Assembly: GCA_948473085.1 (NCBI GenBank)
Contig: CAOKWH010000002.1
Coordinates: 91,035 to 155,034 of the forward strand
Source: an uncultured Clostridia bacterium
Lineage (GTDB): Bacteria > Bacillota > Clostridia > Oscillospirales > Ruminococcaceae
DNA: 64,000 bases
Direction: 5' to 3'
The translations under genes were made by a program, and so were the position numbers. Shown here one piece after another: positions 9,706 to 19,887 of this stretch. The notes beneath the pieces are model-generated. The model made no database searches. It had not been told where the DNA came from and saw only the letters and a program-made list of their open reading frames with translations. Position 1 is the stretch's first letter. Every line of letters begins with the position of its first letter.

Positions 9706-10215
9706 ATGCTGAATGAAAACATCAGAACAATCCGAAAATCCAAAGGGCTTTCCCAGGAGGAGCTTGCCATCAAGCTGCATGTGGTGCGGCAAACCATCTC
9801 CAAATGGGAGCAAGGGCTGTCGGTTCCCGACGCCGATATGCTCCTTTCCCTCTCCGAGGTGTTTGAAACGCCTGTAAGCACGCTGCTGGGAGAACAGATT
9901 GCCGAGCCCGAGGCCGATGGCTTAAAGGCGCTTGCCGAGAAGCTGGAAGTGTTGAACCTACAGCTGGCGCGCCGGAAGGCGGCGCGGCAAAAGGCGCTCC
10001 ATTGGCTTTTTATCCTGCTGTGTGTGGGCATAGCGGCTGTTTTTGCAGCCCTGATGGTGCTAAACAGCCCCTACCGGGGGTGGGATTACGGGCATCCCGA
10101 AACCGCAGTGATGGGCGTGCTTGTTCACGCGATGGAGTGGCTGTTTGTCAGGACAGCGCCGCTTCTTCTGGCCGGGGGCATTGTGGGGGCCTATCTAACC
10201 CGAAGGAAGGGGTAA
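9706..10215 (+). CDS. XRE-family HTH protein with TM segments
   Basis: IRTIRKSKGLSQEELAIKLHVVRQTISKWEQGLSVPDADMLLSLSEVF then two hydrophobic helices. Confidence 0.9.
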   Translation: MLNENIRTIRKSKGLSQEELAIKLHVVRQTISKWEQGLSVPDADMLLSLSEVFETPVSTLLGEQIAEPEADGLKALAEKLEVLNLQLARRKAARQKALHWLFILLCVGIAAVFAALMVLNSPYRGWDYGHPETAVMGVLVHAMEWLFVRTAPLLLAGGIVGAYLTRRKG

Positions 10216-10308
10216 CATTGCCCATCCTTTCGGAGGGAGGGCTTAAATTTAAAAATTATGTTTAAATGCAGTTACAAATGTGTTCCCCGAAAGGGGAATG
10301 GAGCATAA

Positions 10309-10352
10309 AAAGGGCAAGGCAGGCCGGCTGTGGTTCCTGCCTTGCCCTGGCT
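10309..10352. terminator. Rho-independent-like hairpin
   Basis: AGGGCAAGGCAGG...CCTGCCTTGCCCT 13-bp stem. Confidence 0.6.
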
Positions 10353-10463
10353 GCTTTATAAAAGCGCACTCTTCCGGTACGGGCATTTTTATGCTATACT
10401 AAAGGCATAATTTTAGTAGTAAAAGGGGCGGGCTGCCCCAAAACCGAGAACAGGGAGCGAAGC

Positions 10464-11609
10464 ATGGTGCAGGAAATTTATCTGGATAACAGCGCCACCA
10501 CCCAGGTGGATGGCCGGGTGGTGGATTACATTGCGCAGGTGATGCGGGAGAGCTATGGCAACCCCTCCTCGCTGTACGATATGGGGGCGCATTCCCAGCG
10601 GCTGCTCCGGGAGGCGGCGGCCTCGGTGGCTGGGCTGATTGGCGGCCGGGGGGAGAACCTCTGCTTCACCTCCGGCGGCACCGAGAGCAACAACTGGGCG
10701 GTGTTCGGCACCGCCCATGCCAAGCGCCGCCGGGGCCGGCGGATTGTCACCACCGCCTTTGAGCATTCCTCCATTTTGGAGCCGTTTAAGCGCCTGGGGG
10801 AGGAGGGGTTCGAGCCGGTGCTGGTATCCCCCGACAGCCAGGGGAACATTGCCCCGGAGGATATTCTGGCCCAGGTGACCCCGGATACCATTTTGGTAAG
10901 CTTTATGCTGGTAAACAACGAAGTGGGCAGCGTGCTGGACTACCAGGCCATTGCCGCCCGGGTCAAGGAGATTGCCCCCCATGCCACGGTGCATTGTGAC
11001 GCTGTGCAGGCCTTTGGCAAGCTGCCCATCAAGATAGAAAAGACCGATATCGACCTGCTGAGCATGAGCGGCCACAAAATCCACGCCCCCAAGGGCATCG
11101 GGGCGCTGTACATAAAAAAGGGCACCCGCATCGACCCGCTCATCTATGGCGGCGCCCAGCAGGGCGGCCTGCGCCCCGGCACCGAAAGCCTGCCGCTGGC
11201 CTGCGGCATGGGCTATGCCGCCCGGCTGCGGGGGGAACGCCTCCGGGAGGACTACCAGGCTGTTGCCGCCCTGCGGGCGTACACCTTGGAGCGGCTGAAA
11301 GAGCTGCCCGGCATTGTCCTCAATTCGCCGGAAAACGCCTTCCCCTATATTCTCAACCTTTCGGTGGAGGGCATCCGGAGCGAAACCATGCTGCACCACC
11401 TGGAGAGGGAGCGCATCTATGTATCCAGTGCGTCGGCCTGCACCAAGGGGGCGGCCAGCCATGTGCTGGCGGCAATGGGCCTGCCGGCCGGGCGCATCGA
11501 CTCGGCCCTGCGTTTGAGCTTTAACGCCGGCATTACCACTGAGGACATCGACCGGTTTATCGGACAGCTGCGCCTGGGGATGGAAACCCTTGCCCGGGCC
11601 AGAAGCTGA
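10464..11609 (+). CDS. Cysteine desulfurase (NifS/IscS-like)
   Basis: MVQEIYLDNSATTQVD, HKIHAPKGIGALYIKKG PLP-lysine region, SASACTKGAASHVLAAMG. Confidence 0.95.
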   Translation: MVQEIYLDNSATTQVDGRVVDYIAQVMRESYGNPSSLYDMGAHSQRLLREAAASVAGLIGGRGENLCFTSGGTESNNWAVFGTAHAKRRRGRRIVTTAFEHSSILEPFKRLGEEGFEPVLVSPDSQGNIAPEDILAQVTPDTILVSFMLVNNEVGSVLDYQAIAARVKEIAPHATVHCDAVQAFGKLPIKIEKTDIDLLSMSGHKIHAPKGIGALYIKKGTRIDPLIYGGAQQGGLRPGTESLPLACGMGYAARLRGERLREDYQAVAALRAYTLERLKELPGIVLNSPENAFPYILNLSVEGIRSETMLHHLERERIYVSSASACTKGAASHVLAAMGLPAGRIDSALRLSFNAGITTEDIDRFIGQLRLGMETLARARS

Positions 11610-11634
11610 CAGAGAGAGGATAGAGGAAAAACAG

Positions 11635-12816
11635 ATGAAGGAAATTATTTTGCTCAAGGCTGGGGAGATTGCCCTGAAGGGCCTGAACCGCAGCACCTTT
11701 GAGGACCGTTTGGTAAAAAACTGCAAATTCCGGCTGAAGGGGATTGGCAGCTTCAAGTTCACCCGGGCCCAGTCCACCATGGTGGCGGAACCGATGGATG
11801 AGAGCATTGATATGGATGACGCTGTAGACGCCCTGAAAACGGTGTTCGGCTTTGCCGGGCTCAGCCAGGCCTGTGTGGTGGAAAAGGAGCTGGCCGCCAT
11901 CCAGCAGGCCGCTGCCGACTACCTGGGGGAGGATTTGCGCCGGGCCAGAACCTTCAAGGTGGAGGCCAAGCGGGCGGATAAGGCCTTCCCGCTCAAGTCC
12001 CCGGAAATTTGCACCGAGGTGGGGGGCTATCTGCTCTCCCGCTTCCCCCATCTGCAGGTGGATGTGCACAACCCAGATATGACTGTCTATGTAGAGGTCC
12101 GGGACCACGCCGCCTTTGTCCGCGGCCCGCAGATGCCCGGCGCCGGCGGTATGCCGGTGGGTTCCAGCGGCAAGGCGTTGCTGCTCATCTCCGGCGGCAT
12201 TGACAGCCCGGTGGCCGGCTATATGATGGCCAAGCGCGGCCTGGAAATTGAGGCCATCCACTTTGCAGCGCCCCCCTATACCAGCGAACACGCCAAGCAG
12301 AAGGTGATTGCCCTCTGCCAGGAAACCGGCCGCTATGCCGGGCGGATTAAGCTGCATGTGGTAGGCTTTACCAAGGTGCAGGAGGAGATTCGGGACAAGT
12401 GCCCGGAGGAGTACTTTACCATTATCATGCGCCGGTATATGATGAAAATAGCCGAGCGCCTGGCCCAGCAGAACGGCTGCGGCGCCCTGATAACCGGGGA
12501 GAGCGTGGCCCAGGTGGCCAGCCAGACCCTGTATGCCATAGGCTGCACCGATGTGGCCTGCCAGCTGCCGGTGCTGCGCCCGGTTATTGGCATGGATAAA
12601 AATGAGATTGTGGCCGTCAGCCGGCGGATTGGCACCTTTGAAACCTCCATTTTGCCCTATGAGGACTGCTGCACGGTGTTCACCCCCCGGCACCCCCGCA
12701 CCAAGCCCCGGCTGCACCAGGTGCTGGCCGCCGAGCAGGCGCTGGATGAGGAGGCGCTCATCGCCCAGGCGATGGAGAATATTGAAACCATCGTCACCTA
12801 CCCCCAGCAGTGGTAG
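11635..12816 (+). CDS. thiI: tRNA 4-thiouridine synthetase ThiI
   Basis: MKEIILLKAGEIALKGLNRSTFEDRL, SGGIDSPVAGYMMAKRG, ALITGESVAQVASQT; next to cysteine desulfurase. Confidence 0.96.
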   Translation: MKEIILLKAGEIALKGLNRSTFEDRLVKNCKFRLKGIGSFKFTRAQSTMVAEPMDESIDMDDAVDALKTVFGFAGLSQACVVEKELAAIQQAAADYLGEDLRRARTFKVEAKRADKAFPLKSPEICTEVGGYLLSRFPHLQVDVHNPDMTVYVEVRDHAAFVRGPQMPGAGGMPVGSSGKALLLISGGIDSPVAGYMMAKRGLEIEAIHFAAPPYTSEHAKQKVIALCQETGRYAGRIKLHVVGFTKVQEEIRDKCPEEYFTIIMRRYMMKIAERLAQQNGCGALITGESVAQVASQTLYAIGCTDVACQLPVLRPVIGMDKNEIVAVSRRIGTFETSILPYEDCCTVFTPRHPRTKPRLHQVLAAEQALDEEALIAQAMENIETIVTYPQQW

Positions 12817-12948
12817 GGCAGCGGCCATATTTTGGGGCTTTTGCAAAAGGGAAAAATATTGTATAGTATACTTGTATGAAAGAAGGTTCCCCCATCCGCC
12901 GAAAGCGGCCTTGGATGCCGGGGAAGAAAGAAGAACAGAGGTGAGGCA

Positions 12949-15660
12949 GTGGGCATAGTGGTTTTGGGGCTTTCCAAGCATATCCATATGGAGGATAAGC
13001 AGGATGTGCTGGCGGGGGTAATCCGGCGGGAGCTGGCCGCCGCCAGCGGCATGGCTGTAACAGCGCTGGATGTGCCGCCGGCAGGTGATGGCCTCTATGA
13101 GGAGCTCTCCCGCGCCCTGGAGGAGAGCGATGTGCTGCTCACCATCGGCGGCCTGGACCAGCCGGGCGGGGTGAAGGATATATTGGTGCAGGGCCTGGAG
13201 CTGGAAACCCAAACCACAAGCGCAACCCTGGCAGCTGCCCGGGCCTGGTGCGCCGCCCACCCGGGCAGCGAGCTGCCCCCAGAGGAGCTGGCGGAGGTTC
13301 CGGCCATTGCCGATGTGTTCCCGGTGGATAGCGGGCTGTGCAGCTTTGGCATGCGCTCCCGGGAGCAGGCGGTGCTCTGCCTGGACGATGACCCGGATAC
13401 CCTGCTGCCCCTGCTGCTGCAGGAGGTGTATGGCTACATTGCGCAGTTTTTCCACCGGGAGCTGCACACCATGGCCATCCTGGCCGAGGGCTTTGCCCCC
13501 CGGCTGCTCTACAACCTGCTGGACAGCCAGCAGCTGCCCGAGGCACTGGAATATAATGTAGCCAGCTATGGCGGCGAGCAGTTTTTGCGCCTGATGGCCC
13601 CCGACCGGCCGCTGCTGTTCCATGCCACCGAAACGGTGGAGGCACTCCTGCAAGGGGGTGAGGACTTTGCCTCGCCGGAAAACCCGCTGCTGCCGCCGGA
13701 ACATCGCCGGGAGAGCCGCCCCCGCCCAAGGGAGGGTAAAAACCGGCGTTTGCTGGTGGGGGTGATCGCCGCCCTGCTTGTCATGGCTGGCAGCATGGGG
13801 CTGTTGCTGTCTGCCCGGCAGGGCGGGGAGGAAAAGCCGGTGCAGGGCTCCGAAAGCCTGTCCGAGCCCTCTTCCCAGCAGGAGAGCTCCACCGGGGAGA
13901 GCGAAAGCGAGCCGGAAGAGGAGGAAAGCTCCGCCTATGCCAACGGCATGCCGGGGGACTACCTGCCCCGGTTTGAGGAGCTGTACGACCAAAACACCGA
14001 TGTGGTGGGCTATTTGGAGATTGAGGAGACCGACTTTGCCTATCCGGTGGTGCAGTACAGCGACAACGAATACTACCTGCGCCGGGGCTTTGACCAGGAG
14101 GAGAACCAGAACGGCACCCCGTTTGTGGACTACCGCACCAATCTGAAAACCACCCAGAACACCATTGTGTACGGCCACAATATGCGCACCGGCACCATGT
14201 TTGAAACACTGCTCCAGTACCGGGATTTGAACTTTTACCGGGAGCACCCCATCCTGCGCTTTGACAGCGTCTATGAGGAGGGGGAGTACAAGGTGTTTGG
14301 CATGTTTATTGCCAACACCCGGGAGGAGGATGGGGAGATTTTCGACTATCTCAACTTCCTGGACGGCACCGAGGCCAAGTTTATGGAGTATGTGGAGAAT
14401 GTCCGGGTGCGTTCGCTGCTGAACACCGGCGTGGATGTGCAGCCAGGGGATCGGCTGATTACCCTGTCCACCTGCAGCTATGAGTTCACCGACGCCCGGT
14501 TTGTCGTGGTGGCCCGGAAAATCCGGGAGGATGAGGATCCGGAGGTGGACACCACCCAGGCGGTGAAGAACCCCACACCGCTGATGCCGGAGATTTGGTA
14601 CACCCTGTATGGCGGTGTAAACCCCAATAAACCCGCCGGGAGCGAGAGCAGCTCCTCCCAGTCGGAAAGCTCTGGCAGCACCCCGCCGGAGAGCAGTTCG
14701 GCGCCGGAACAGAGCTCTTCCTCCAGCGCACAGCCGCCCAAGGAGAGCAGCTCCAGCCGGCCGGAGCCTCCCCCCTCCTCCTCGGAGGACGAGGAGGAAG
14801 AGGACCCGGATGAGGAGGAGCCCAGCCGGGAGCCGGACGGGGATGTGGCGGATGAGGAACTGGCCGTTATGTACAACGGCCGCCTGACCCGGATGAACGC
14901 CTACGACCTGGTTTCGGAAATTGTGGAGAACGAAACCCGGGGCGCTCTGCATCAGGAGGCCATCAAGGCCCAGGTAGTGGCCACCTATACCTACATCAAA
15001 TACTCCAACAGTGTGGGGCTTTATCCCACTGTGGGTATGCGCAGCAGTGTCAGCAAACCGGTGAAAAACGCCGTGGACGAGGTGCTGGGGGAGGCCTGCT
15101 ATTATAAAGGCGACTATATCAACGCTGTCTACCACTCCATGAGCTGCGGCACCACGGCCAGCGCCAAGTCGGTATGGGGCACCAACCTGCCCTATCTACA
15201 ACCGGTGGACAGCGAGTTTGACAGCAACGCCACCAACTTTGAAACCACCTTTAAAATCAGCGAGGAGGACTTTGCCGACGCTGTTTGGAACACCTATCGC
15301 ATTGATTTGGAGGAAAGCGGCCTGGAGCCCGAGGACTGGATTGTCATCGACTATGACGAAATGGCGTCCGGCGACTATGTGGGCCGGGTGGAAATTGGCG
15401 GCGAGGATACCTCCAACGGCGGCACTGTGGGCCGGGGCAAGGCCATAACCGGCCGGAGCATCCGGGAGCAGCTGCTGGGCTTTAAACTGCGCTCCACCTG
15501 TTTTGATGTGGAGTACCGCAACGGGAACTTTGTGTTCACAGTCCGGGGCTTTGGCCACGGCGTGGGCATGAGCCAGTGGGGCGCCAACTACCTGGCCGAG
15601 GATGGCTACACCTACCGGGAGATTTTGGAGCATTATTACACCGGCATAGAGGTGGAATAG
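12949..15660 (+). CDS. Multidomain protein: CinA/MoCF-like N-terminus, TM, class B sortase, SpoIID/LytB domain
   Basis: GTG start at 12949; N-terminal ALEESDVLLTIGGLDQPGGVKD; TM LLVGVIAALLVMAGSMGLLL; sortase NTIVYGHNM, LITLSTCSYEF, ARFVVVARK; Ser/Glu linkers; SpoIID ENETRGALHQEAIKAQVVATYTYIKY, YHSMSCGTTASAKSVWG, GFGHGVGMSQWGA. Confidence 0.85.
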   Translation: MGIVVLGLSKHIHMEDKQDVLAGVIRRELAAASGMAVTALDVPPAGDGLYEELSRALEESDVLLTIGGLDQPGGVKDILVQGLELETQTTSATLAAARAWCAAHPGSELPPEELAEVPAIADVFPVDSGLCSFGMRSREQAVLCLDDDPDTLLPLLLQEVYGYIAQFFHRELHTMAILAEGFAPRLLYNLLDSQQLPEALEYNVASYGGEQFLRLMAPDRPLLFHATETVEALLQGGEDFASPENPLLPPEHRRESRPRPREGKNRRLLVGVIAALLVMAGSMGLLLSARQGGEEKPVQGSESLSEPSSQQESSTGESESEPEEEESSAYANGMPGDYLPRFEELYDQNTDVVGYLEIEETDFAYPVVQYSDNEYYLRRGFDQEENQNGTPFVDYRTNLKTTQNTIVYGHNMRTGTMFETLLQYRDLNFYREHPILRFDSVYEEGEYKVFGMFIANTREEDGEIFDYLNFLDGTEAKFMEYVENVRVRSLLNTGVDVQPGDRLITLSTCSYEFTDARFVVVARKIREDEDPEVDTTQAVKNPTPLMPEIWYTLYGGVNPNKPAGSESSSSQSESSGSTPPESSSAPEQSSSSSAQPPKESSSSRPEPPPSSSEDEEEEDPDEEEPSREPDGDVADEELAVMYNGRLTRMNAYDLVSEIVENETRGALHQEAIKAQVVATYTYIKYSNSVGLYPTVGMRSSVSKPVKNAVDEVLGEACYYKGDYINAVYHSMSCGTTASAKSVWGTNLPYLQPVDSEFDSNATNFETTFKISEEDFADAVWNTYRIDLEESGLEPEDWIVIDYDEMASGDYVGRVEIGGEDTSNGGTVGRGKAITGRSIREQLLGFKLRSTCFDVEYRNGNFVFTVRGFGHGVGMSQWGANYLAEDGYTYREILEHYYTGIEVE

Positions 15661-15737
15661 TAGAAACAGACAGCCGGGCGGCCAACCCCGGCTGTTTTGC
15701 CGCTATAGACAGGAAACAAGAAGGAGAGGAGCAGCCA

Positions 15738-16787
15738 ATGCCCGATTTTACCCAACTAAATGCCATACCCCAGCCACTGCTGGCCTGGTATGAACAAAAC
15801 CGGCGGATTCTGCCCTGGCGGGAGGATCCCCAGCCCTACCATGTGTGGCTTTCGGAAATGATGCTGCAGCAGACCAGGGTGGATGCCGTTATCCCCTATT
15901 ACCTGCGCTTTTTGCAGGCGCTGCCCACCATTGCCAGCCTGGCAGAGGCCCCGGAGGAACAGCTGCTGAAGCTGTGGGAGGGGCTGGGCTATTACAGCCG
16001 GGTGCGTAACCTGCAAAGGGCCGCTCAAATTGTGGTGCGGGAGCATGGCGGGGCGCTCCCCCGGGATTATGAGCAGGTTTTGGCGCTCCCCGGCATAGGG
16101 GAATATACCGCCGGGGCCATCTGCTCCATCGCCTTTGGGCTGCCCACCCCGGCAGTGGATGGCAATGTACTGCGGGTAATCAGCCGGGTGCTGGGGGATG
16201 CCAGCGACATTACCCGCCCGCAGGTGAAGGCCGGCTACCGGCAGGCGCTGGCCGGGCTGTACCCCGCTGGGCGGGCTGGGGACTTTACCCAGGCGCTGAT
16301 GGAGCTGGGGGCCACTGTCTGCCTGCCAAATGGGGCGCCCAAATGCTTGCTGTGCCCGCTGCGAGGGTGCTGCGCGGGATATGCCTCGGGCGACCCTATG
16401 GCGCTGCCCCATAAGCCGCCCAAAAAACAGCGCCGGGTGGAACGGCGCCAGGTGTGGCTGGTGTTCTCCCCGGCGGGGGTGCTGCTGCACCGCCGCCCGG
16501 ACAAGGGGCTGCTGGCTGGGCTGTGGGAGCTGCCCAACACCCTAAAGGAGGAGGAGCCGTTCCCGCTGGCCAAGCGGGGCCTTTCCGAGCCGGAACCGGT
16601 GGGGGCAGCCCGGCATATCTTCACCCATGTGCAGTGGGAGATGCAGGGGTTCCTCTGTACCGCCCCCAGGCCGTTCCCGGTGCCGGAGGGCTGGCGGTGG
16701 GCCAATTTGGAGGAATTGGAGGAGGAAATTGCGCTGCCCTCGGCCTTTTCTGCCTTTCGTCCCCTGGTGCTGGAACATCTGCAATGA
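15738..16787 (+). CDS. mutY: A/G-specific adenine glycosylase
   Basis: RRILPWREDPQPYHVWLSEMMLQQTRVDAVIPYY, ALPGIGEYTAGAICSIAFG, C-X6-C-X2-C Fe-S loop (CLPNGAPKCLLCPLRGCC); start set at ATG 15738. Confidence 0.95.
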   Translation: MPDFTQLNAIPQPLLAWYEQNRRILPWREDPQPYHVWLSEMMLQQTRVDAVIPYYLRFLQALPTIASLAEAPEEQLLKLWEGLGYYSRVRNLQRAAQIVVREHGGALPRDYEQVLALPGIGEYTAGAICSIAFGLPTPAVDGNVLRVISRVLGDASDITRPQVKAGYRQALAGLYPAGRAGDFTQALMELGATVCLPNGAPKCLLCPLRGCCAGYASGDPMALPHKPPKKQRRVERRQVWLVFSPAGVLLHRRPDKGLLAGLWELPNTLKEEEPFPLAKRGLSEPEPVGAARHIFTHVQWEMQGFLCTAPRPFPVPEGWRWANLEELEEEIALPSAFSAFRPLVLEHLQ

Positions 16788-17102
16788 GAAATTTCTGCCC
16801 TTCCTGTCCGTTCCTCTAAAATTGGCCAGCCGAAAATGGCAGGGTTATTATGGAAAAATACAAAATTGCCGCATGGCGGTGTGATGGAGCTTGGCGGGGC
16901 GCTCGACATGGCGCCTGGACTTATTTGGGGGAGTAAAATTGGCCGGTTTTCTCCCTGTTTTCGGGGTATGGCGGGCATGGAGCGCTGCATAGTTTCCCTT
17001 CCGGTACATTTGTGCAAATTGTTGGATTTACGGGTGACCCCGGAAATCGTACAGATAGCCCTATCGGATGTAATAAAAATGCCTTCCTATATCCGGGCAT
17101 AG

Positions 17103-17133
17103 AAAAACAGCACCCGTTTATGGTGCTGTTTTT
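17103..17133 (-). terminator. Rho-independent terminator of the GerMN gene
   Basis: aaaaacagcaccCGTTTAtggtgctgttttt. Confidence 0.8.
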
Positions 17134-17139
17134 GTGTTA

Positions 17140-17814
17140 TTATGCAGCTGGCTCTGCTGTGCTGTCGGGTGTTTCGTCCTCCTCAAACAGGGTGTCTATG
17201 CTGCCCTGGTTGGTGGAAAGCAGCAGCTGCTGGAACAAGGCGTGGGTGTATGGCTCCTCCAGCGGCAGGGTAACCCCCAAGTTGTCCAGGGTAATCTCGG
17301 TGGAGTTATCGGTGCAGTAGTAGATGTCCAGGGCCTCCGGATTGGCCGGGGAGAAGTTTTCCCGCAGGGTTTTTTGCACGCTGTCAAAGATGGTGGTGCA
17401 CAGCTGGTCGGCAGAGAACATGTGGAACTCCTCCTTCTGCTCCATGGGCGGCCCGGTGAAGATGGCGCTTTCCGGTGCAAAGGATACGGTCATGCCGCCC
17501 CTGCCGGAGGAAACCGGAAGGTCGGCGCTCAGGGTAAGGTTCCAGCCGGTGAGCTCGGCCATGGCCTGAACCAGCCCCTCCGCTGTGGTTTCGCCCGAGC
17601 TGACATAGGGGTAGGTGGTAAAGTGTTCCTCCCCGTTTTCCCCATAGGTGCCAATATAAAGGGTGGGCACCGGCTCCACCGGCTCTGAGGAAGAGCTGCT
17701 GCTCTCCTCCGGCAGAGAGGAGGAGCTTTCCTCCCCGCCCTGGCTGCATCCGCCTAAAATCAGGGTCATGGCCAGGGTGGCTGCCAGCAGGGATTTTAAA
17801 AATTTGCTTTTCAT
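17140..17814 (-). CDS. GerMN-domain lipoprotein
   Basis: Lipobox LILGGCSQ; VPTLYIGTYGENGEEHFTTYPY...LVQAMAELTGWNLTLS...LCTTIFDSVQKTL. Confidence 0.7.
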   Translation of the reverse strand: MKSKFLKSLLAATLAMTLILGGCSQGGEESSSSLPEESSSSSSEPVEPVPTLYIGTYGENGEEHFTTYPYVSSGETTAEGLVQAMAELTGWNLTLSADLPVSSGRGGMTVSFAPESAIFTGPPMEQKEEFHMFSADQLCTTIFDSVQKTLRENFSPANPEALDIYYCTDNSTEITLDNLGVTLPLEEPYTHALFQQLLLSTNQGSIDTLFEEDETPDSTAEPAA

Positions 17815-17953
17815 CTTTCTTCAACCTCCATTTTTCGCCTGGAACATTTTGGAATATTGTTCCCTCAGTATAACACAGGTATTTAAACCGCGTCGGGCCA
17901 GATTGTAAACATTCTAAACGCGGCCCTGCCGCCTTTTGTCGCAGGCCGGGGAA

Positions 17954-18346
17954 TCAGCGCAGGTTTTGGTACTCCTCCGCCGTATAGATTAGAATAGCCG
18001 CCCGGTTGGGCAGGCAGACAGCGGATTCAAACTCCCCGCCGATGTAGCCGGCGCCTTCGCAGATTTTGTCCGGGCAGTGTACCTCCACCACCCGCACCCG
18101 GCTGTCCTGAAACTCGGCTTTGCCCGGGAAGGCATAGGGGGCCAGGTCGATTACCTGCCCGTCCAGGCTTCCATCCAGCGGCCAGGCGGCCTGTATCTCA
18201 TCGTTCACGGTGAGGACGGCATAGTTGGCCCGGGTGCCTGGGCGGCTGCGGCTTTTCATAAACCAGAGCCCTGCCAGGCAGGCGGCGGCCAGCAAAAGGA
18301 TGATGAGCGCATCGGTCTTTTTAATAAATGTTCGGTTCTGTGCCAA
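17954..18346 (-). CDS. NusG domain II-containing membrane-anchored protein
   Basis: N-terminal TM then YAVLTVNDEIQAAWPLDGS...VVEVHCPDKICEGAGYI...AVCLPNRAAILI. Confidence 0.82.
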   Translation of the reverse strand: MAQNRTFIKKTDALIILLLAAACLAGLWFMKSRSRPGTRANYAVLTVNDEIQAAWPLDGSLDGQVIDLAPYAFPGKAEFQDSRVRVVEVHCPDKICEGAGYIGGEFESAVCLPNRAAILIYTAEEYQNLR

Positions 18347-18521
18347 AGGGGCCTCTCCTTTATGATGATTTAAAATGGTTGTCCGCCCTTATTATACCGG
18401 ATTTTGCCGCCGGTTTCAATCCGCCGGGGCTTTCCGGCCAGTGGTTTGAAAAAATATGGCTGGGCGGCGGGGCGCTCTTATGCTATACTGGGCATAGAGA
18501 ACAGCAAAAGGAGGAAAAAGA

Positions 18522-19223
18522 ATGGAAGGATTGAGAAGGGTACTGCTGCAACAGGCGGTCAATGTCCGGGATTTGGGGGGCTACCCCTGTGCAGGCGGTG
18601 GAGCCACCCCCTATGGGCATTTTTTCCGGGCGGATAACATGCATGGCCTGAGCCGGGAGGACCTAAAAAAGCTGTACGATTTGGGTATTCGTACCATACT
18701 TGACCTGCGCACCCCCGGGGAATGTACCGGCCAGCCCAACAGCTTTGCCGGCTACCGGGATGTGCAGGTGCTCAACTGCTCGCTGCTGGGGGAAAGCACC
18801 GACCAGTTCACCGGTTTTTTGCGCAGCTTGGGGGAAAACTATGCCGGGATGATTCGCCAAAACCCCGAGCGTTATGCCCAGCTGTTTACCATGATAGCCC
18901 AGCGGGCCGGGGCCGGCGGAATCCTGTTCCACTGCACGGCCGGCAAGGACCGCACCGGCGTAACAGCGGCGCTGCTGCTGGGCCTGGCCAGGGTGCCGGA
19001 GGAGGATATTGTGGCCGACTATGCCCTGACCGATGTGTACCTGCGCCCCAAGGTGCGGGTGTTTATGGAGCACAACCCCACAGCCAATCCCGACTTGTTC
19101 CGGGCCCAGCCGGAGAACATGCAGCACTTTGTGGAAACCCTGCGGCAGGACTTTGGCGACGCCCGGGGCTATCTGCTCCAGGCGGGTGTGGCAGAGGAAT
19201 TGCTGGAGCGTATCTGGGGCTAA
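18522..19223 (+). CDS. Tyrosine/serine protein phosphatase
   Basis: FHCTAGKDRTGVTAALLLGL (HCX5R) and NVRDLGGYPC. Confidence 0.92.
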   Translation: MEGLRRVLLQQAVNVRDLGGYPCAGGGATPYGHFFRADNMHGLSREDLKKLYDLGIRTILDLRTPGECTGQPNSFAGYRDVQVLNCSLLGESTDQFTGFLRSLGENYAGMIRQNPERYAQLFTMIAQRAGAGGILFHCTAGKDRTGVTAALLLGLARVPEEDIVADYALTDVYLRPKVRVFMEHNPTANPDLFRAQPENMQHFVETLRQDFGDARGYLLQAGVAEELLERIWG

Positions 19224-19302
19224 AGCCGCCCGCTCTACGGAGCGTTTATCGACAGGGGCGGGGGGGTTCTGGTATACTTCTACCGTCAGGAGGAATGAAA
19301 CA

Positions 19303-19887
19303 ATGGACTGTATCAAAACCGGGTCGCTGATTCGGCGTCTGCGTACCGAACTGGGGCTGACCCAGCGCCAGCTGGCCGAGAGCATCGGCGTCAGCGATAA
19401 GGCGGTTTCCAAATGGGAGCGCAGCCTGGGCTGCCCGGACATCTCGCTGCTTTCGCCGTTGGCCCGGCAGCTGGGGGTTACGCCGGAAACGCTGCTCCAG
19501 GGGGAGATGCAGGAGAGCCTATTGGTAGGAGGAAACATGAAGAATACCAGTTTTTATATCTGCCCCACCTGCGGCAATTTGATTATGGCCACCTCTCCGG
19601 CCCAGCTGAGCTGCTGCGGCAAGCTGCTGGAGCCAATGGCGCCCCAAAAGGCGGAAAGGGAAGGGAAGCTGCAGGTGCAACAGGTGGAGGATGAGTGGTT
19701 TATCACATCCGGCCACCCCATGGACAAGGAGAACTACATCACCTTTGTGGCGCTGCTCTCCGGCGGCAAGCTGCAGGTTATCCGCCAGTACCCGGAGTGG
19801 GAGCTGCAGCTGCGCCTTTCCCGGCGGGAGCATGGCAAGCTCATCTGGCACAGCCTGAAGGATGGGCTGTTCTATCAGCTGATATAG
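19303..19887 (+). CDS. XRE HTH fused to desulfoferrodoxin-like domain
   Basis: LIRRLRTELGLTQRQLAESIGVSDKAVSKWERSLG then FYICPTCGNLIMA..SCCGKLLEPM..VTSGHPMDKENYITFVALLSGGKLQVIRQY. Confidence 0.78.
   Translation: MDCIKTGSLIRRLRTELGLTQRQLAESIGVSDKAVSKWERSLGCPDISLLSPLARQLGVTPETLLQGEMQESLLVGGNMKNTSFYICPTCGNLIMATSPAQLSCCGKLLEPMAPQKAEREGKLQVQQVEDEWFITSGHPMDKENYITFVALLSGGKLQVIRQYPEWELQLRLSRREHGKLIWHSLKDGLFYQLI

Noticed and set aside
11557-15135. 1192-aa minus-strand ORF
   Set aside because: Antisense to thiI and the sortase-SpoIID gene, which have clear family motifs; long antisense ORFs are expected from GC-rich codon bias and the translation resembles no family
16790-17100. Possible small genes in the mutY-GerMN intergenic region
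   Set aside because: No ORF with RBS and recognisable sequence; left unannotated
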